This document shows, piece by piece, positions 10,614 to 21,639 of a stretch of 64,000 bases of DNA. The DNA is from Tillus elongatus (lineage: Eukaryota; Arthropoda; Insecta; Coleoptera; Cleridae). Below the pieces are notes generated by a model, which saw only the letters and a program-made list of their open reading frames with translations, made no database searches and was not told where the DNA came from. Positions within the stretch are counted from its first letter, which is position 1; each line of letters opens with the position of its first letter. Location of the stretch: the NCBI GenBank assembly GCA_964006375.1, contig OZ023267.1, positions 20,581,739 through 20,645,738 on the forward strand, written 5' to 3'. A program made the translations under genes and the position numbers.

Positions 10614-12532
10614 TAGGGTGGCGTATTGAAAACGAAACAGACCGATTTGCGTCCAGATAATTTTTTCTAAGAAACGCTGAAACACGTCAATTTTAATATT
10701 GAGGGGGTCATGTTTTGACATAAAATTCAACTTTATCACATCAACCCCTTAAGTGTGGTGATAACAACCCTTCTATTTTAAATAGGGAACATGAGTCATC
10801 ATTTGAAAGCTCTTTCTTTTTTGAATTCAGCACACTAATTTTTTTGGAAGTTTTATTAACTCGTTTAAAAATTATTCACAGTTGAAGATGCAAAAACGCA
10901 TTTCACTCATTCTAATAAGAAATGTGCTGATAGTCAATGTTTTGTTGGTTTGTAGACAAAATATTGACTATCAGAACATTTCTTATCGGAATGAGAGAAA
11001 TGCGGTTTAATATTTCAGTTTATCGTTCGGTTTGATACTTGATAGTACTACCGAACATTAATTTTACAATGGTGTATTCTGTAGAGGAAAGAATTGAAAT
11101 AATTACTCTTTTTTTTTTCAAAAACGATGACTGTGCCAACCGTACCGCAAATTTGTTTAATGAACGACATCCGAACAGACTTGTTAACAGAAAATACATT
11201 TTGTAGTTAGTTGCAAAGTTTCGAGAAAGTGGTTCAGTGGCCAACAAAAAACGGGATTCTGAACGTGAATTTCCGGTTAGAAATGAGACTACTGAGATTG
11301 AAGTTTTAAGACAAATTGCTGCAGACCCAACTTTGAGCACGAGAAAATTGGCCACTGTTTCAAACATCAAAAGAAGAACCATTCAGCGAATATTGAAGCA
11401 TCATAAATCTCACCCGTATAAAATTCATCTTGTTCAACAACTGAATGGAGATGATTTTGATCGGCGGCTGGAGTTTTGTGAAGTTATGACTGCACGAATA
11501 GCTGATAACGGGAACTTTCTGTTCAATATCTGTTTTCATACAAGTGTACGTTCTTATTAAACTCTACAGCCAATCGTCATAATTGTCGTTATGGGCAGAT
11601 AATAATCCAAGAAATTTTCACGAAGTCCACACTCAAACTCCTCAGAAATTGAATGTATGGACTGGCATTTTTGGAGATCGTTTAATCGGACCAATTTTTC
11701 TTGATGGCAATTTGACTGGCGAAACGTATTTGGAGTTACTAGAAGATATCGTTTACCCTCTACTAATTGATATTTTTGAAAATGATGATCGCTATCTAGA
11801 AAATCAATTAGTGTTTCAACAATATGGAGCTCCTCCGCATTTTTCACAATGTGTTAGGGAGTTTTTGAACAGAGAGTTTCCAGGATAATGGATTGGGCGT
11901 AGAGGTGCTATTAAAGGGCCCCTGGATCACCAGATCTAACTCCTTTAGACTTCTTTCTATGGGGCCATTTAAAGAGTAGAATTTACGCAGCAGAACCGAT
12001 GTCTCTGGAAGAATTACGACGACGCATTGTTGAAGAATGCCCTCTAATAACTCCACAAATGCTCCAGAATGCGAGAGCTCGTTTTGATCAAAATTTGTAC
12101 TTTTGTATGGAAGCTGGTGGTCAACAATTTGAACACTTACTTAACTGAATAAACATTTTTGAACGTTTGGTTTTTGTTTTTTAGTTTTTTTAACGAAAAA
12201 GTGACTAATTAGTTAATTTCTTATCACAATGAATGAAATACGTTCTTGCAACTTCAACTGTAAATAATTTTTAAACGAGTTGATAAAACTTCTAAAAAAA
12301 TTTGTGTGCTGAATTAAGAAATAAAAGAGCTTTCAAATGATGTAACACTCGATCCATGTTCCCTATTTAAAATATAAGGGTTGTTATCACCACCCTTAAG
12401 GGGTTGATGTGACAAAGTTGAGTTTTATGTCAAAACATGTCCCTCTTAATAAAATTGATGTGTTTCAGCGTTTCTTAAAAAAAATTTCTCTGGACGCAAA
12501 TCGGTCTGTTTCGTTTTCAATGCGCCACCCTG
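10614..12532 (+). mobile_element. DD41D Tc1/mariner-superfamily transposon, copy 1 (rosa-like)
   Basis: 1.92-kb element with inverted repeats of roughly 330 bp. Left end is TAGGGTGGCGTATTGAAAAC; right end complement is CAGGGTGGCGCATTGAAAAC. It is flanked by TA on each side. The arms share ACGAAACAGACCGATTTGCG and AAGGGTTGTTATCACCAC segments. It encloses the transposase relic at 11069-12148 and an extra hairpin at 10905-11010. DD41D members are known as the rosa group; the assignment rests on catalytic spacing. Confidence 0.88.
11069..12148 (+). pseudogene. DD41D transposase, copy 1
   Basis: Cut-and-paste transposase relic of ~360 codons. It starts MVYSVEERIEIITLF and ends FEHLLN. An N-terminal helix-turn-helix with STRKLATVSNIKRRTIQRI is followed by the catalytic core. 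The core retains QQYGAPPHF, where the second Asp (QQDGAPPHF) has become Tyr. The third-Asp block SPDLTPLDFFLWG survives at ~11920-11962. Breaks: a long T run after ITLF that appears to shift the frame; a stop near 11204 (TAG); a one-base loss near 11594 that changes RYWADN; and a TAA near 11886 in FPG-stop-WIG. Its relative at 32752-34667 differs in which lesions it carries. Confidence 0.9.
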
Positions 12533-12650
12533 TATATGTTATACTGGTAACAAAATTTCATGCCTGCTTTCTTTAAAAAAAAAGACATATTTGTTATTAA
12601 ACACATTTTTATGTTAATTCACTACCATAACGCACTTGCTGCGTCCAGAC

Positions 12651-13334
12651 TTTTTTCTTCCTTCTTCTTCTTTTAAGCCCAATATTTTCCAGGTGGGAAG
12701 TTTTAATTGTCATACCCTGTAGATATGTCGAAACAATATTGGTATTGTTAAAAAAAATGAACACTCAACATTGAAAATGCCGAATCTTTAAAGTTAATTT
12801 TAATATTAACTTTTTGTCGTATTTCACTTACAGAAATGGTAGCTTTTTGCAATTTCGATGGCTTGCCATTGTGGGAATATCGAATTGGTGATTACGTTGA
12901 GATATTGTAACGAACAACGACGCGGCGGTCATTGCAGTGAACTATCCAAATCACGTTTGGAATTCTGAAAGCATTCATTTCGAGGTAGCTTAGACGTATT
13001 ATTTCGATGTTGCAGTGAATTCCAAATATACAATTAGAATCTCAACGGAAAACAGCACACGAGTATGCGCCGTGCATTGTAAACATCATCGAACAGTTTA
13101 CTTTCCAATATTGTTTTGTTTGGTTATCAAATGGTGCAATTGAATTCATTTAGATATGACGCTTGTTAGTGGTTGTGTATTTTAATTTAAATTGTTTATG
13201 CACCACTCAGATTCTATAATGTATTTAGTGAGCGTGGTGTTTTATTCAAAACAGTGGCTGCTCGCAATTTATGTACAAGGGGCAAAAACACATCTACATA
13301 CAATATAAAAGTTTCCACTTGTTTTTAGTGAATT
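12651..13334. other. Intronic sequence, no recognisable gene
   Basis: AT-rich, with a modestly GC-richer patch at 12900-13090. No frame, splice or RNA signature could be supported. Confidence 0.4.
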
Positions 13335-13443
13335 TTCTTTAAAACTATTGAGAAGATCTCGACTTTTGAATTTTGAAAAAAAATCTTCAAATGAGAGCTA
13401 ACTAGACCCCCTAGAACCCATAACCGGAGTCAGTTTAAATTTA
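13335..13443 (+). repeat. HINE-like repeat, 5' arm only
   Basis: Begins TTAGTGAATTTTC and runs through GATCTCGACTTTTGAATTTT, AAATGAGAGC and CCATAACCGGAGTCAG, the 5' arm of the interspersed family. It joins directly to the oppositely oriented copy at 13444. Confidence 0.75.
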
Positions 13444-14612
13444 TAAAAACTTCGGGACGCAGCAAGTGCGTTATGGTAGTGAATTTTCAAAAAATGTTTT
13501 TAATAGCAAATATGTGTGTTTATTTTTAAGAAAGCAGGCATCAAATTTGACTACCAGTATAACATATATAGTAAAAATAATGTGCAATGTTTCATCAAAA
13601 TAACTTTATTGTTTGAAAACGTACAAAAATTTCCGAAAGTAAACTTAAAGTGTAACCGAAAAAATCTGTTTCTTGGTCAACCTTATAGGTTAATAGCAAA
13701 TTGAGCTTTTCAAATATGAAGCATTTAATCAAAATTCGCTACCATAGCGCACCTGCTGCGTCTAGAATTTCTTTACTTACAAACATGTATTATATTTCGA
13801 TGGAAAATGCAAAAACATATGGCGTTTTCGACAATTTTTTTTTTATCAGCAACGACTTATGGGCCATCCTGTGATTGTAAAAATATTTTCTTAAGATGTA
13901 GCTCAAGACACCCTATCCTTAATGTATACAATTTTTTTTCATATCTTGTAGAATAACGGATATATTGAGCTTTATTGATTTTTTACGAACATTCGACAAA
14001 AGTTATATACCATTAAACGATAAACTCTATAGCTAAGACTACTGCCAAGCATCAGGGAAAGGGTCTATTTGAAATGAATTTTCTGGAAACATTTAAAAAA
14101 AATGAAGGACAATGACGGTTGAAACTAAAACTTCAGGGCTTGTAAAACATTCTTCTAGAGACCTTTTCTTTCCATAGCACGTATTAGATTCAAGTTCTTT
14201 GTCTAAATGTTGCGAATTTTGACTTTTAAATTGTCACTTTGACGTTTTGAGGAAAACCCCAATTAATTTTTCTTTAAATACCCATTACTTTTTTGTCTTT
14301 TGACCTACAGCGCTAAATGTTAGTAGGTAATTTACCTATAGCGATATAAAACGTTGTGCCAAATTTGGTTGCCCTTACTTTGGAATTTCCGGAGATATGA
14401 ATTTTTTTTTAAAGAAAACACAAAATTTTCCGGGAAAACCTCGACCGACTTTCCTGGATAACGAACTTATTCAAGCCACTTACATATAAAAATCGAAACT
14501 GACCCCGGATATGTGTTCTAAGGGGCCTAATTAGCGCTCGTTTGAGTATTTTTTCAAAATTCAAAAGTCGGGATCTTCTCACTAGTGAATTTTTTAAAAG
14601 AAAATTCACTAA
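13444..14612 (-). mobile_element. Long HINE-like interspersed repeat, core array lost
   Basis: Minus-oriented long copy. The 3' hairpin end (GGACGCAGCAAGTGCG) is at 13444 and the 5' end (GAAAATTCACTAA) at ~14612. It contains the 330-bp twin-hairpin module (13444-13770), then interior shared with 36064-37335 and 59395-60690. The (TA)n core and adjacent ~60 bp are deleted: CCACTTACATATAAAAATCG joins the flanks directly. Non-coding. Confidence 0.8.
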
Positions 14613-14761
14613 TATAATAATAGAAAATTTATTTATCAATTAATCACTTTACAAAGTATAATAATACGATTTAATCAAACAATATTGATGAATAGAGAAT
14701 TACTCCCACAGAGGTACCATCACCTGTACGTGGGATCTCAACACATTTTCCACCAACATCT

Positions 14762-15583
14762 TTACTGTGTGGAGGTGACAAACCTAGCATTTTGAGCCGG
14801 ACAACCGTCTTGTTGGTACCAAATCTCGTCTAAATTATCATGAACTCTTCTTATTGTTGGTAAGATATCATTTCTCAATAGATTAAGATACCTTTCCCCA
14901 GTTACATTATTTTCAAAAAAGAACGGACCAACAATGATGTTACCTGAAGTTTTTAAAGTTAACTGTCTAATCCACAAATAAAAAGTTTTTTACCTAATAA
15001 GCCGCACCAAACATTAATATCAAATCTGTCTTGCAATCGTCTTTATTCCTTTATATGGGGATTTTAATTTGCCCAATAATATCTATTATGGCGGTTATAC
15101 ACACCACAGTTTGTAAATCTGGATTCATCAGTCCATATTATTTTCAAATGAAAATTTTCATCTTGCTAACATTGTTCTTGATACCATGTGCAGAATTGAA
15201 GTCGCTTAGGGTAATCGTTAACATTTAAGCCTCGTACGATTGTAGGTTTGTATGGATGGTAATGACTCTGTTTTAATACACGGTGTACAGTACTTTTTGT
15301 AACGTCAATTTGTTCATCATAAAACCGAACAGATTGCGGAGGGTTTTTCGTTTGTAACCTGTAAGACGGCATTATTTCTTTCTTCATTTCTAGGCATTGG
15401 TAGTTTCTTAGCGTGGAAGCTACCGTCGTTCAATAGATTGGTCACTATCCTGCGAAATATTTTGGTGTTTGGTTGTCGTCTTTCTGGGTAGTTGTTTTGA
15501 TATGAATTTGCAGCTGCCTCAGTATTTCGGTTAGAACGAATATAACATTCCAACATGTCAAAATATTCTTCATTGCTGAACAT
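14762..15583 (-). pseudogene. Tc1/mariner-type transposase relic, 3'-deleted
   Basis: Starts MFSNEEYFDMLECYI, with a helix-turn-helix (NTEAAANSYQNNYPERRQP) of the DUF4817-like kind common in insect transposases. A frameshift near 15380 leads to VTKSTVHRVLKQSHYHPYK. The first catalytic block WTDESRF (~15120) and the second, WYQQDGCPAQN (~14820), are visible between stops. Sequence after the second Asp is lost: the C-terminal SPDLxPLDF block is absent and the left side runs into repeat 13444-14612. Family relation to 17929-18993 is inferred. Confidence 0.82.
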
Positions 15584-16532
15584 ATTGTTAAATGATATTT
15601 AAGATAACCAGGAAACAAACTATTAAGTACAAAATTTTAAGCAACGTGTTAAATAAACCTCAAATTGTTTAGATAATTAAGAATGACAGTATTCTTAATT
15701 GTCGCCACAGTGTTATATCTATAGCAACCGTTCTTCTGTTGCTTTTCAGTTGACTTACGTTTAAAAATCAAACAATTTTCAAAGGCGTCTTTGTAAATTA
15801 TTAATCTGCTTTTTCTTGAGTTCTGTTAGTAAATTTAGTTATTTACTAGGTTTAGCTATTTAATAAGGTTATAACAATTTTTTAGGATAATGAGGTAATG
15901 TAAAATATCATTTGTAATAATGGGCCGATTAATTGGTGTGCTTAAAGTTCCTTTTTTTATCATGAATCATTACGGAAAATTATGTTAAAAGTAGAAGTGT
16001 ATTGTTAGACTCCATGGCCTACTGCTTTTTGAACACTTTTTTTTTTGTCATTTGTTTTCTGGTATTGGATTTCATAGCCTGCTATCCTCAAAACGGTTTT
16101 TCGCTAAATTGTCAGTACAATTACAAGATTTCTCAAGCATGTTGTACATCATTGGAAACCTCTTTTCACAGGCTATCACATGAGAAAAAAATCCAATATG
16201 GCTGCCGTAATAAAAACAAACGTTGATACCTGTAGCTCAAAAACAAATGACAATCCAAAGTTGAGAATAGCACAAAAAGATTACTCTGTAAAAAGTGTTC
16301 TGATAATGTACAAGTCTTAGACACGTCAGATCAACGCCTACTTAGACATTGAAGAAAAAGAAATCGAAAAATGTTGGTTTTTTCAAAATAACTCTAAAAT
16401 GAAAAGGGGCAGGGCAAAATACACGTCATATTTGGAACGAGCATGAAATTCTACAAAACATTGCTAATTTAACCGTCTCCATCGCTCTAATAATAACGGA
16501 GGTAGCAATACATTCCCATCCAGTTTGTGACA

Positions 16533-16535
<3 letters not shown>
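15584..16535. other. Intronic sequence, no recognised gene
   Basis: A 74-codon plus-strand frame at 16002-16226 has a hydrophobic start but no recognisable family. The left part may be the remaining 5' side of the adjacent transposon. No supported gene. Confidence 0.4.

Positions 16536-16536
<1 letters not shown>

Positions 16537-16605
<69 letters not shown>
16537..16605. repeat. (TA)n array
   Basis: About 69 bp of TA, followed by the 5' arm of a minus-oriented HINE-like repeat (16606-16738). Confidence 0.98.
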
Positions 16606-16608
<3 letters not shown>

Positions 16609-16738
16609 ATACAAACATTCAAACAGACCTTGGATATGGGTTCTAGGGCCCTAATTCGCGCTCACTTGAAATTTTTTTCCGAAAGTCTCACCATCGTTAC
16701 CTCTATTAGTGAATTTTCTTACTGAAAATTCACAAATA
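16606..16738 (-). repeat. HINE-like repeat, 5' arm
   Basis: AGACCTTGGATATGGGTTCT, TTCGCGCTCACTTGA and a terminal GAAAATTCAC: the family's 5' arm in minus orientation, with the (TA)n core on its inner side. Confidence 0.75.
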
Positions 16739-17405
16739 TATGGTTATCTAAAGATGTAGATGTTAAAGGACTGTAAATTCAATAGTGTTGGCAGTTATCA
16801 TTAAATAACAATGTTTTAAGAACATCCCGTGTAATTTTGTTATCAATTGTCAACTGTTGGAAATGGAAGAATCTATCAGCATTAAGATATAGGAAAATTA
16901 CAGCAATGAAAACCCATTGAATAAAAACAGGTTTATTTAACCTGTTAAATGTCAGTTCTTGTGTTCTTGTCGCGATATTTAGAAAACTCTTACAGATAAA
17001 TAAAAACCATCCTACATGGTGTCACTTCAGAATTTCTAAAATGTAACAATATCTAGGTTGTTCTATTTTAAAATAAGGAAGTTGGTTGTCACTGCCGGTA
17101 TACTCAGATGATAGAGCTGCAAATATTTTCATTAAATACATAGTTGTAGAGAATGCACTTCTCCGAATTTTAATAAATTAAAATCAGAGTAGTTTCTGAT
17201 ATACAAATATCGGTCCAAAGTCACGGTACACCTGTACAGCTTGATAAGCTAATATAAATAGATACAGTTTTGATACAATAGAAATATATTTGCTAACTGA
17301 AAATATCAGTTTAGGATCTACACTTATTTGTTTTGTGTTTCGTCAAAAGTTACATACGGTGCTGGTTAATAGACTCAGAAGAATATGCAACTGTTTCGTT
17401 TACTA
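16739..17405. other. Intronic sequence, nothing supported
   Basis: AT-rich, without a credible frame, repeat end or RNA motif. Confidence 0.4.
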
Positions 17406-17407
17406 TA

Positions 17408-17905
17408 CAGGTGATTCATAAGTGTTGACCAAAAATGAAACCCCATGTTCTTTGAACAATTTTAGAGATGGTATGTTCTACAAAATTTTTTCCTATAATG
17501 CTTCATTAAAAAGATACAGGGTGTTGAAGTTGAATTTCAAAAAATACAATTTCCCCAATTTTTTAAAAAGTAGCACATATATTTTGCTGAAACTGCGCAT
17601 GTGTAGGCTGCTATGTAAGGCGCGTATTCTACCATAACAATTGAATCGGCTAATCCAGCAGTGGCGCGCGTACCCACATGTCATTGGTTATCCCTCAAGA
17701 AAAAAACGGGTAAGCCAATTATATATTTTTTTATTTTTCATTTTTTGAATCTTACTTTCATTCGTAAACAAAATGAATATCTTAATAATTTTCTGTACGA
17801 CCGTTATTTTACGAGTAAGCAATGAATCATGTAAGTGTTTTAGAGCACACTTCATGATTTTTAACCAGTCGTTGTTTGGTAGAAAATCGCAATGATATAC
17901 TTTTA
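17408..17905 (+). repeat. Left long inverted arm of the 17.4-19.7 kb transposon
   Basis: Pairs with 19220-19724. It includes an internal AGATACAGGGTGTTGAAGT block that itself looks like a transposon end. Confidence 0.85.
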
Positions 17906-17928
17906 TCAGGATTATAGTAATTTATTTA

Positions 17929-18993
17929 TTACAATAAATGTTCAAAAATGCCTCCATTGGCCTGAATACACGCACGACATCTTTCTAATATGGAAAATTT
18001 AAAGTCTTGAGGATTCATTGTTGCTTGAATATGACGAAAAGCATTATTTATCAGTTGTTGTAGCTGCTCTGGTGTATTTATTTGTTCACTGTAGACCAGT
18101 CGCTTAAAATCACCCCAAAGATAGAAGTCAAGTGGGTTTAAGTCCGGTGATCTTGCAGGCCAAGGTATTGGTCCAGTTCTGCCGATCCATCTTTCATTAT
18201 AATGTTCATGTAGCCATGTAACAACGTTTAGACTATGATGCGCTGGTGCACCGTCATGCTGGTACCACATTTTACCTCTTGTTGCTAGTGGAATGTCATT
18301 TAGAATGTTTTCTACACGGCTTTCTAGGAGCGCTAAGTACGAAGATCCATTTAAACGTTGTGGCAGGACTTCCATGAACATTGAGCCGTTAAAAATACCA
18401 CACCATAAATTAATGGAAAATCTATGTTGAAATGTGCGAGTCCTTGTTGCATGTGAATTTTCCAATGACCAGACATGCTCATTATGAGAATTATAAATAC
18501 CATTTCTTGTAAATGTTGATTCGTCAGACCAGAAGATTAGATTAGGGAATAAGATATTTTGATTGTTCATTTCCAACATCCATTCACAAAAGACTCGTCG
18601 ATGCACATTATCTCCAGGTAGAAGGCAATGAACATTCTGTCGATGATATGGATGTAAGGCTTCTCGATGTAAAGTTCTCCAAACAAAGCTTTGAGAATAT
18701 TGTAACTATGTGGCAATCCTCCGAGTACTTGTAGAAGGTTGATCCATCACTGCATCCACCACTCTCTCTTCGTCTTTAAGTTGATGTTGTCTTCTACCAT
18801 TAGCTCTAGCCTCAGGACATTGTCCAATACCGCACTGCCGAAGTCTTGAAAACGATCGAGAAAAAACCCTTGGTGTAGGTTGACGGCGAGTGGGAAACCT
18901 ACGTTGATATTTCCGACAAGCAGCTAGAGCATTTCCATCAGCATATCCGTAGATAAAAATTAGATCTGCATCCTCTTCTGAGGTGTACTCCAT
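17929..18993 (-). pseudogene. DD41D transposase with one in-frame stop
   Basis: 355 codons from MEYTSEEDADLIF to IFEHLL. One TAG (complement of 18706-18708, after RRIAT) interrupts an otherwise continuous frame. The N-terminal ~60 residues form a DUF4817-like helix-turn-helix (GYADGNALAACRKYQ, RRFPTRRQPTPRVF). Catalytic blocks: WSDESTF (first Asp), WYQHDGAPAHH (second Asp) and SPDLNPLDFYLWG (third Asp), with 41 residues between the second and third. All three Asp are kept. The best preserved transposase in the window apart from the nonsense codon. It lies in the intron on the same strand as the sarcoglycan gene. Confidence 0.92.
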
Positions 18994-19165
18994 TATAAGA
19001 AGTAAAAGAGTTGAAAATTTTGCAATTTTATAAAGTTTACCACTTAAACCAATTCAAAATAATTACTTGTTAACCTAAACGTCAAGTGACACTTAATGAT
19101 AACTTTGGCAAACCAGACTACTACTTACTAAAATACAACAAAGATAATCGTCGTACAAAAAATTA

Positions 19166-19724
19166 TCAAGACATTAAATTTTCCATATCAAAAAGATGTC
19201 GTGCGTGTATTCAGGCCAATGGAGGCATAAAAGTGTATCATTGCGATTTTCTACCAAACAACGACTGGTTAAAAATCATGAACTGTGCTCTAAAACACTT
19301 ACCTGATTCATTGCTTACTCGACAAATAAGCGTCATACAGAAAATTATAAAGAAAGACATTTTGTTCACGATTGAAAGTAAGATTCAAAAAATAAAAAAA
19401 ATAAAAAATTTCATTGGCATACCCGTTTTTTTCTTGAGGGATAACCAATGACATGTGGGTACGCGCGCCACTGCTGGATTAGCCGATTCAATTGTTATGG
19501 TAGAATACGCGCCTTCCATAACAGCCTACACATGCGAAGTTTCAGCAAAATATATGTACTTCTTTTTAAAAAAATGGGAAATTTTATTTTTTGAAATTCA
19601 ACTCCAACACCCTATATCTGTTTAATGTAGCATTACAGGACATTTTTTTATAGGACATACCCTCTCTAAAATTCTTCAAAGAACATGGGGTTTCATTTTT
19701 GGTCACCACTTATGAATCACCCTG
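19166..19724. repeat. Right long inverted arm including transposase-tail duplicate
   Basis: Inverse copy of the left terminus. Its inner part encodes, on the plus strand, KFSI-KRCRACIQANGGI, matching the transposase C-terminus KFSILERCRACIQANGGI encoded at ~17940-18000 on the minus strand. About 50 nt just after this, covering the coding end, are missing relative to the left side. Confidence 0.85.
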
Positions 19725-19784
19725 TATAAAATGGAAGACGGCAATTAAAAAAAACATAATGGCTTCTCTTTGATGAATACTTAC

Positions 19785-19974
19785 CTAGAAATAGATAGTT
19801 TTCTAAATAACCATCTCTGTTTCTCGTAGATAGGGTAAGATTTCTACTAGACTCAACAACAATAGGTTGTCCAGTCCTTGATTTGATGCTGCTCGCAATT
19901 AGACTGTCGAGCACAAAGGCCCTTCCTTCAAGCCTGAGGCCTCCGGTAACAATTTTCAGCTGGCCCATGCCTTC
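19785..19974 (-). CDS. Scgdelta: Sarcoglycan (delta/gamma/zeta type), extracellular exon B
   Basis: Middle exon of the sarcoglycan gene. The acceptor TGTGTGTTTCCAG ends at 19975 and the donor CTAG/GTAAGT starts at 19784; both are strong. It is entered in phase 0 and left in phase 1. The protein reads EGMGQLKIVTGGLRLEG, then SLIASSIKSRTGQP, VESSRNLTLSTRNRDG and NYLFLG. The (D/E)GMGxLxI...GLRLEG opening, the (I)xSR motif and the conserved N-glycosylation sequon (here Asn-Leu-Thr in SRNLTLS) are hallmarks of the ectodomain just outside the membrane. The preceding exon A ends KVMEFSS, so the junction restores the usual membrane-proximal sequence. Confidence 0.95.
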
Positions 19975-19985
19975 CTGGAAACACA

Positions 19986-21639
19986 CAGACAATAAATAAA
20001 CGTAAAGCCTTACAGTCGGCCAGGATCAGACTTCGTTATGCCACTCAATTAATTTGAAAAAATAATTTTGCTGCAGCTGGAAATGAAATGATTACAGTAA
20101 TGACTTCTTTTGTGCGAAATATTCCAGCTGGTAATTATATCCTGAGGTCCTATAAGACAGAAAGGCAGAGATATATAAAAAAGAGAAGGAATAGAGAGCA
20201 AGAGCCTTTTCAATTTTCGTAATTAAAACGTCTTTAATTGAGAAGCAACAGTTGTTTCAGATTCTTTTTCACATAAAAGAGAAACATTGTGGTATGCGCC
20301 CAGCGCTTGTTACTTCTTCTCAGCTAATATTTATAATGTGACAGTGACAAAAAATTAATCCCTCTCTGATTTTCCGCGAGTCTATGTGGTCGGAAAAACA
20401 TGTTCATGGAGGGTTGCGATAGGGTAGATCACACCGGGAATTTTTTTTAATTTAATTTAAAAATGGACGGAGACTATTTTAAGCAACAAATGGCGCAAGG
20501 GCTTCAAATATATTTGAATATTATTTTGTATTGGTTTGTATATTATGAAGTCTGTTAATAATCGCCTGATGGTGTTGTTTCAGTACATTTATTTTCTATT
20601 TTTAAAAGCTGTATGTGATATAATATAAAGGGTGAATCTCTTAAGGCGCGTCGGTGAGTTTTGGCTACATCTCTGAATTATTCAAAAGTTTTTTCTAGCA
20701 CATCTTATTCCATAGATGGCCACCATTATCAAAAATACTGCTATATACAGGGCGTTTCACTGGTAACGGGACGGCCTCTTACGTCTGAAGGGCACACTTT
20801 TAAAATATTTTTTGCAGTAACGGTATGTAGGGTTAATGGTAGCTACATTTTAAAAATATGTTTTAGTATACAGAGTGTTCCAAAAAAGGGTGGGACATCA
20901 AAGTTATGTTTTTTCTTATGGAACAGCGTATATTTGATGGCAATTTTCAATTCTACGCAAAAAATAAAATCCACTTTTATAAGAGTTCCCTATACCTATA
21001 TATTACGGTTTTTGAAATATTTTGATTTTTCCATATTTGTGAGGGTTTGAAAAAAATTTATTTACGTACAACAAAAAATGTTGTAGAAAGATTATTTTGT
21101 AAACTGAAATATAAGGATTACTGCTCTATCAGCTAATGCATTTGACAGTTTTGAATGGTTTACAGGGTGCTCAGATTATACTGGCATTTTATGGGTACAT
21201 TTAACTCCAATTATATTGGTTATTCAAAATACAACACCCTGTATTTCATTTATTCATCATGTTGCCATTTTTATTATATTTAAAACTACTATAGCATTGC
21301 ATATACCTAAATGTTACGATTTTGTGTGAAGTAAAATTTTACAAAACTTGTGCTATTTTTCTCTACAATCAATGTTTAAGTATGCCGTTGTATTTTTAAG
21401 ACAAAATGTTTTATATGACTAGAATGCTACTGTCACTGTAGTGTAGCTTAAGTTTCAACTTTGTAATGAAGCTAGCATTTTTAGTTGGTCTGTTTAATTC
21501 ATTTAATTCACGTTAAAGAAAATAGCATCAAAGTTGTTTGATACAAAGAAAGGCATTTCTAATATGTTTATTTAATTTATGAAATACGCGTTAAATAAAA
21601 CCGCGTCCAAATTTATTTGACGTAAGAGTTTATAGATAG
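19986..21639. other. Intron with transposon-end fragments, no gene
   Basis: Several CAGGGTG-like ends next to TA occur at ~20755 (CAGGGCGTTTCACTGGTAAC), 20875 (CAGAGTGTTCC), 21165 (CAGGGTGCTCAG) and 21230 (ACACCCTGTA), typical of decayed MITEs. No transposase or host exon seen. Confidence 0.5.

Larger units (their letters stand above)
10481..12650 (-). mobile_element. Twin-hairpin repeat module interrupted by a DD41D transposon
   Basis: The halves 10481-10613 and 12533-12650 are two parts of the ~330-bp repeat module seen intact at 13444-13770. The right half ends in CTACCATAACGCACTTGCTG. Removing 10614-12532 plus one TA restores TACTATATATGTTATACTGG, identical to the reverse complement of the uninterrupted copies. 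Confidence 0.8.
17408..19724 (-). mobile_element. DD41D Tc1/mariner-superfamily transposon with long inverted arms
   Basis: 2.3-kb element flanked by TA. Left end CAGGTGATTCATAAGTG; right end complement CAGGGTGATTCATAAGTGG. The arms (~500 bp) share GAACATGGGGTTTCATTTTT, GGTACGCGCGCCACTGCTGG-like and TTTCTACCAAACAACGAC-like segments in inverse orientation. The right arm also contains an inverted copy of the transposase 3' end. The right end lies only 60 bp from the splice donor of sarcoglycan exon B. Confidence 0.88.

Noticed and set aside
10905..11010. A CRISPR-like or microRNA hairpin
   Set aside because: A single inverted pair inside a transposon leader, shared with the other copy; no spacer structure or evidence of processing.
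16002..16226. 74-codon ORF with hydrophobic N-terminus as a secreted peptide
   Set aside because: No conserved motif, AT-rich intron context, no splice or promoter support.
19086..19451. 121-codon plus-strand ORF as an independent gene
   Set aside because: It is the inverted duplicate of the transposase 3' end plus transposon arm.
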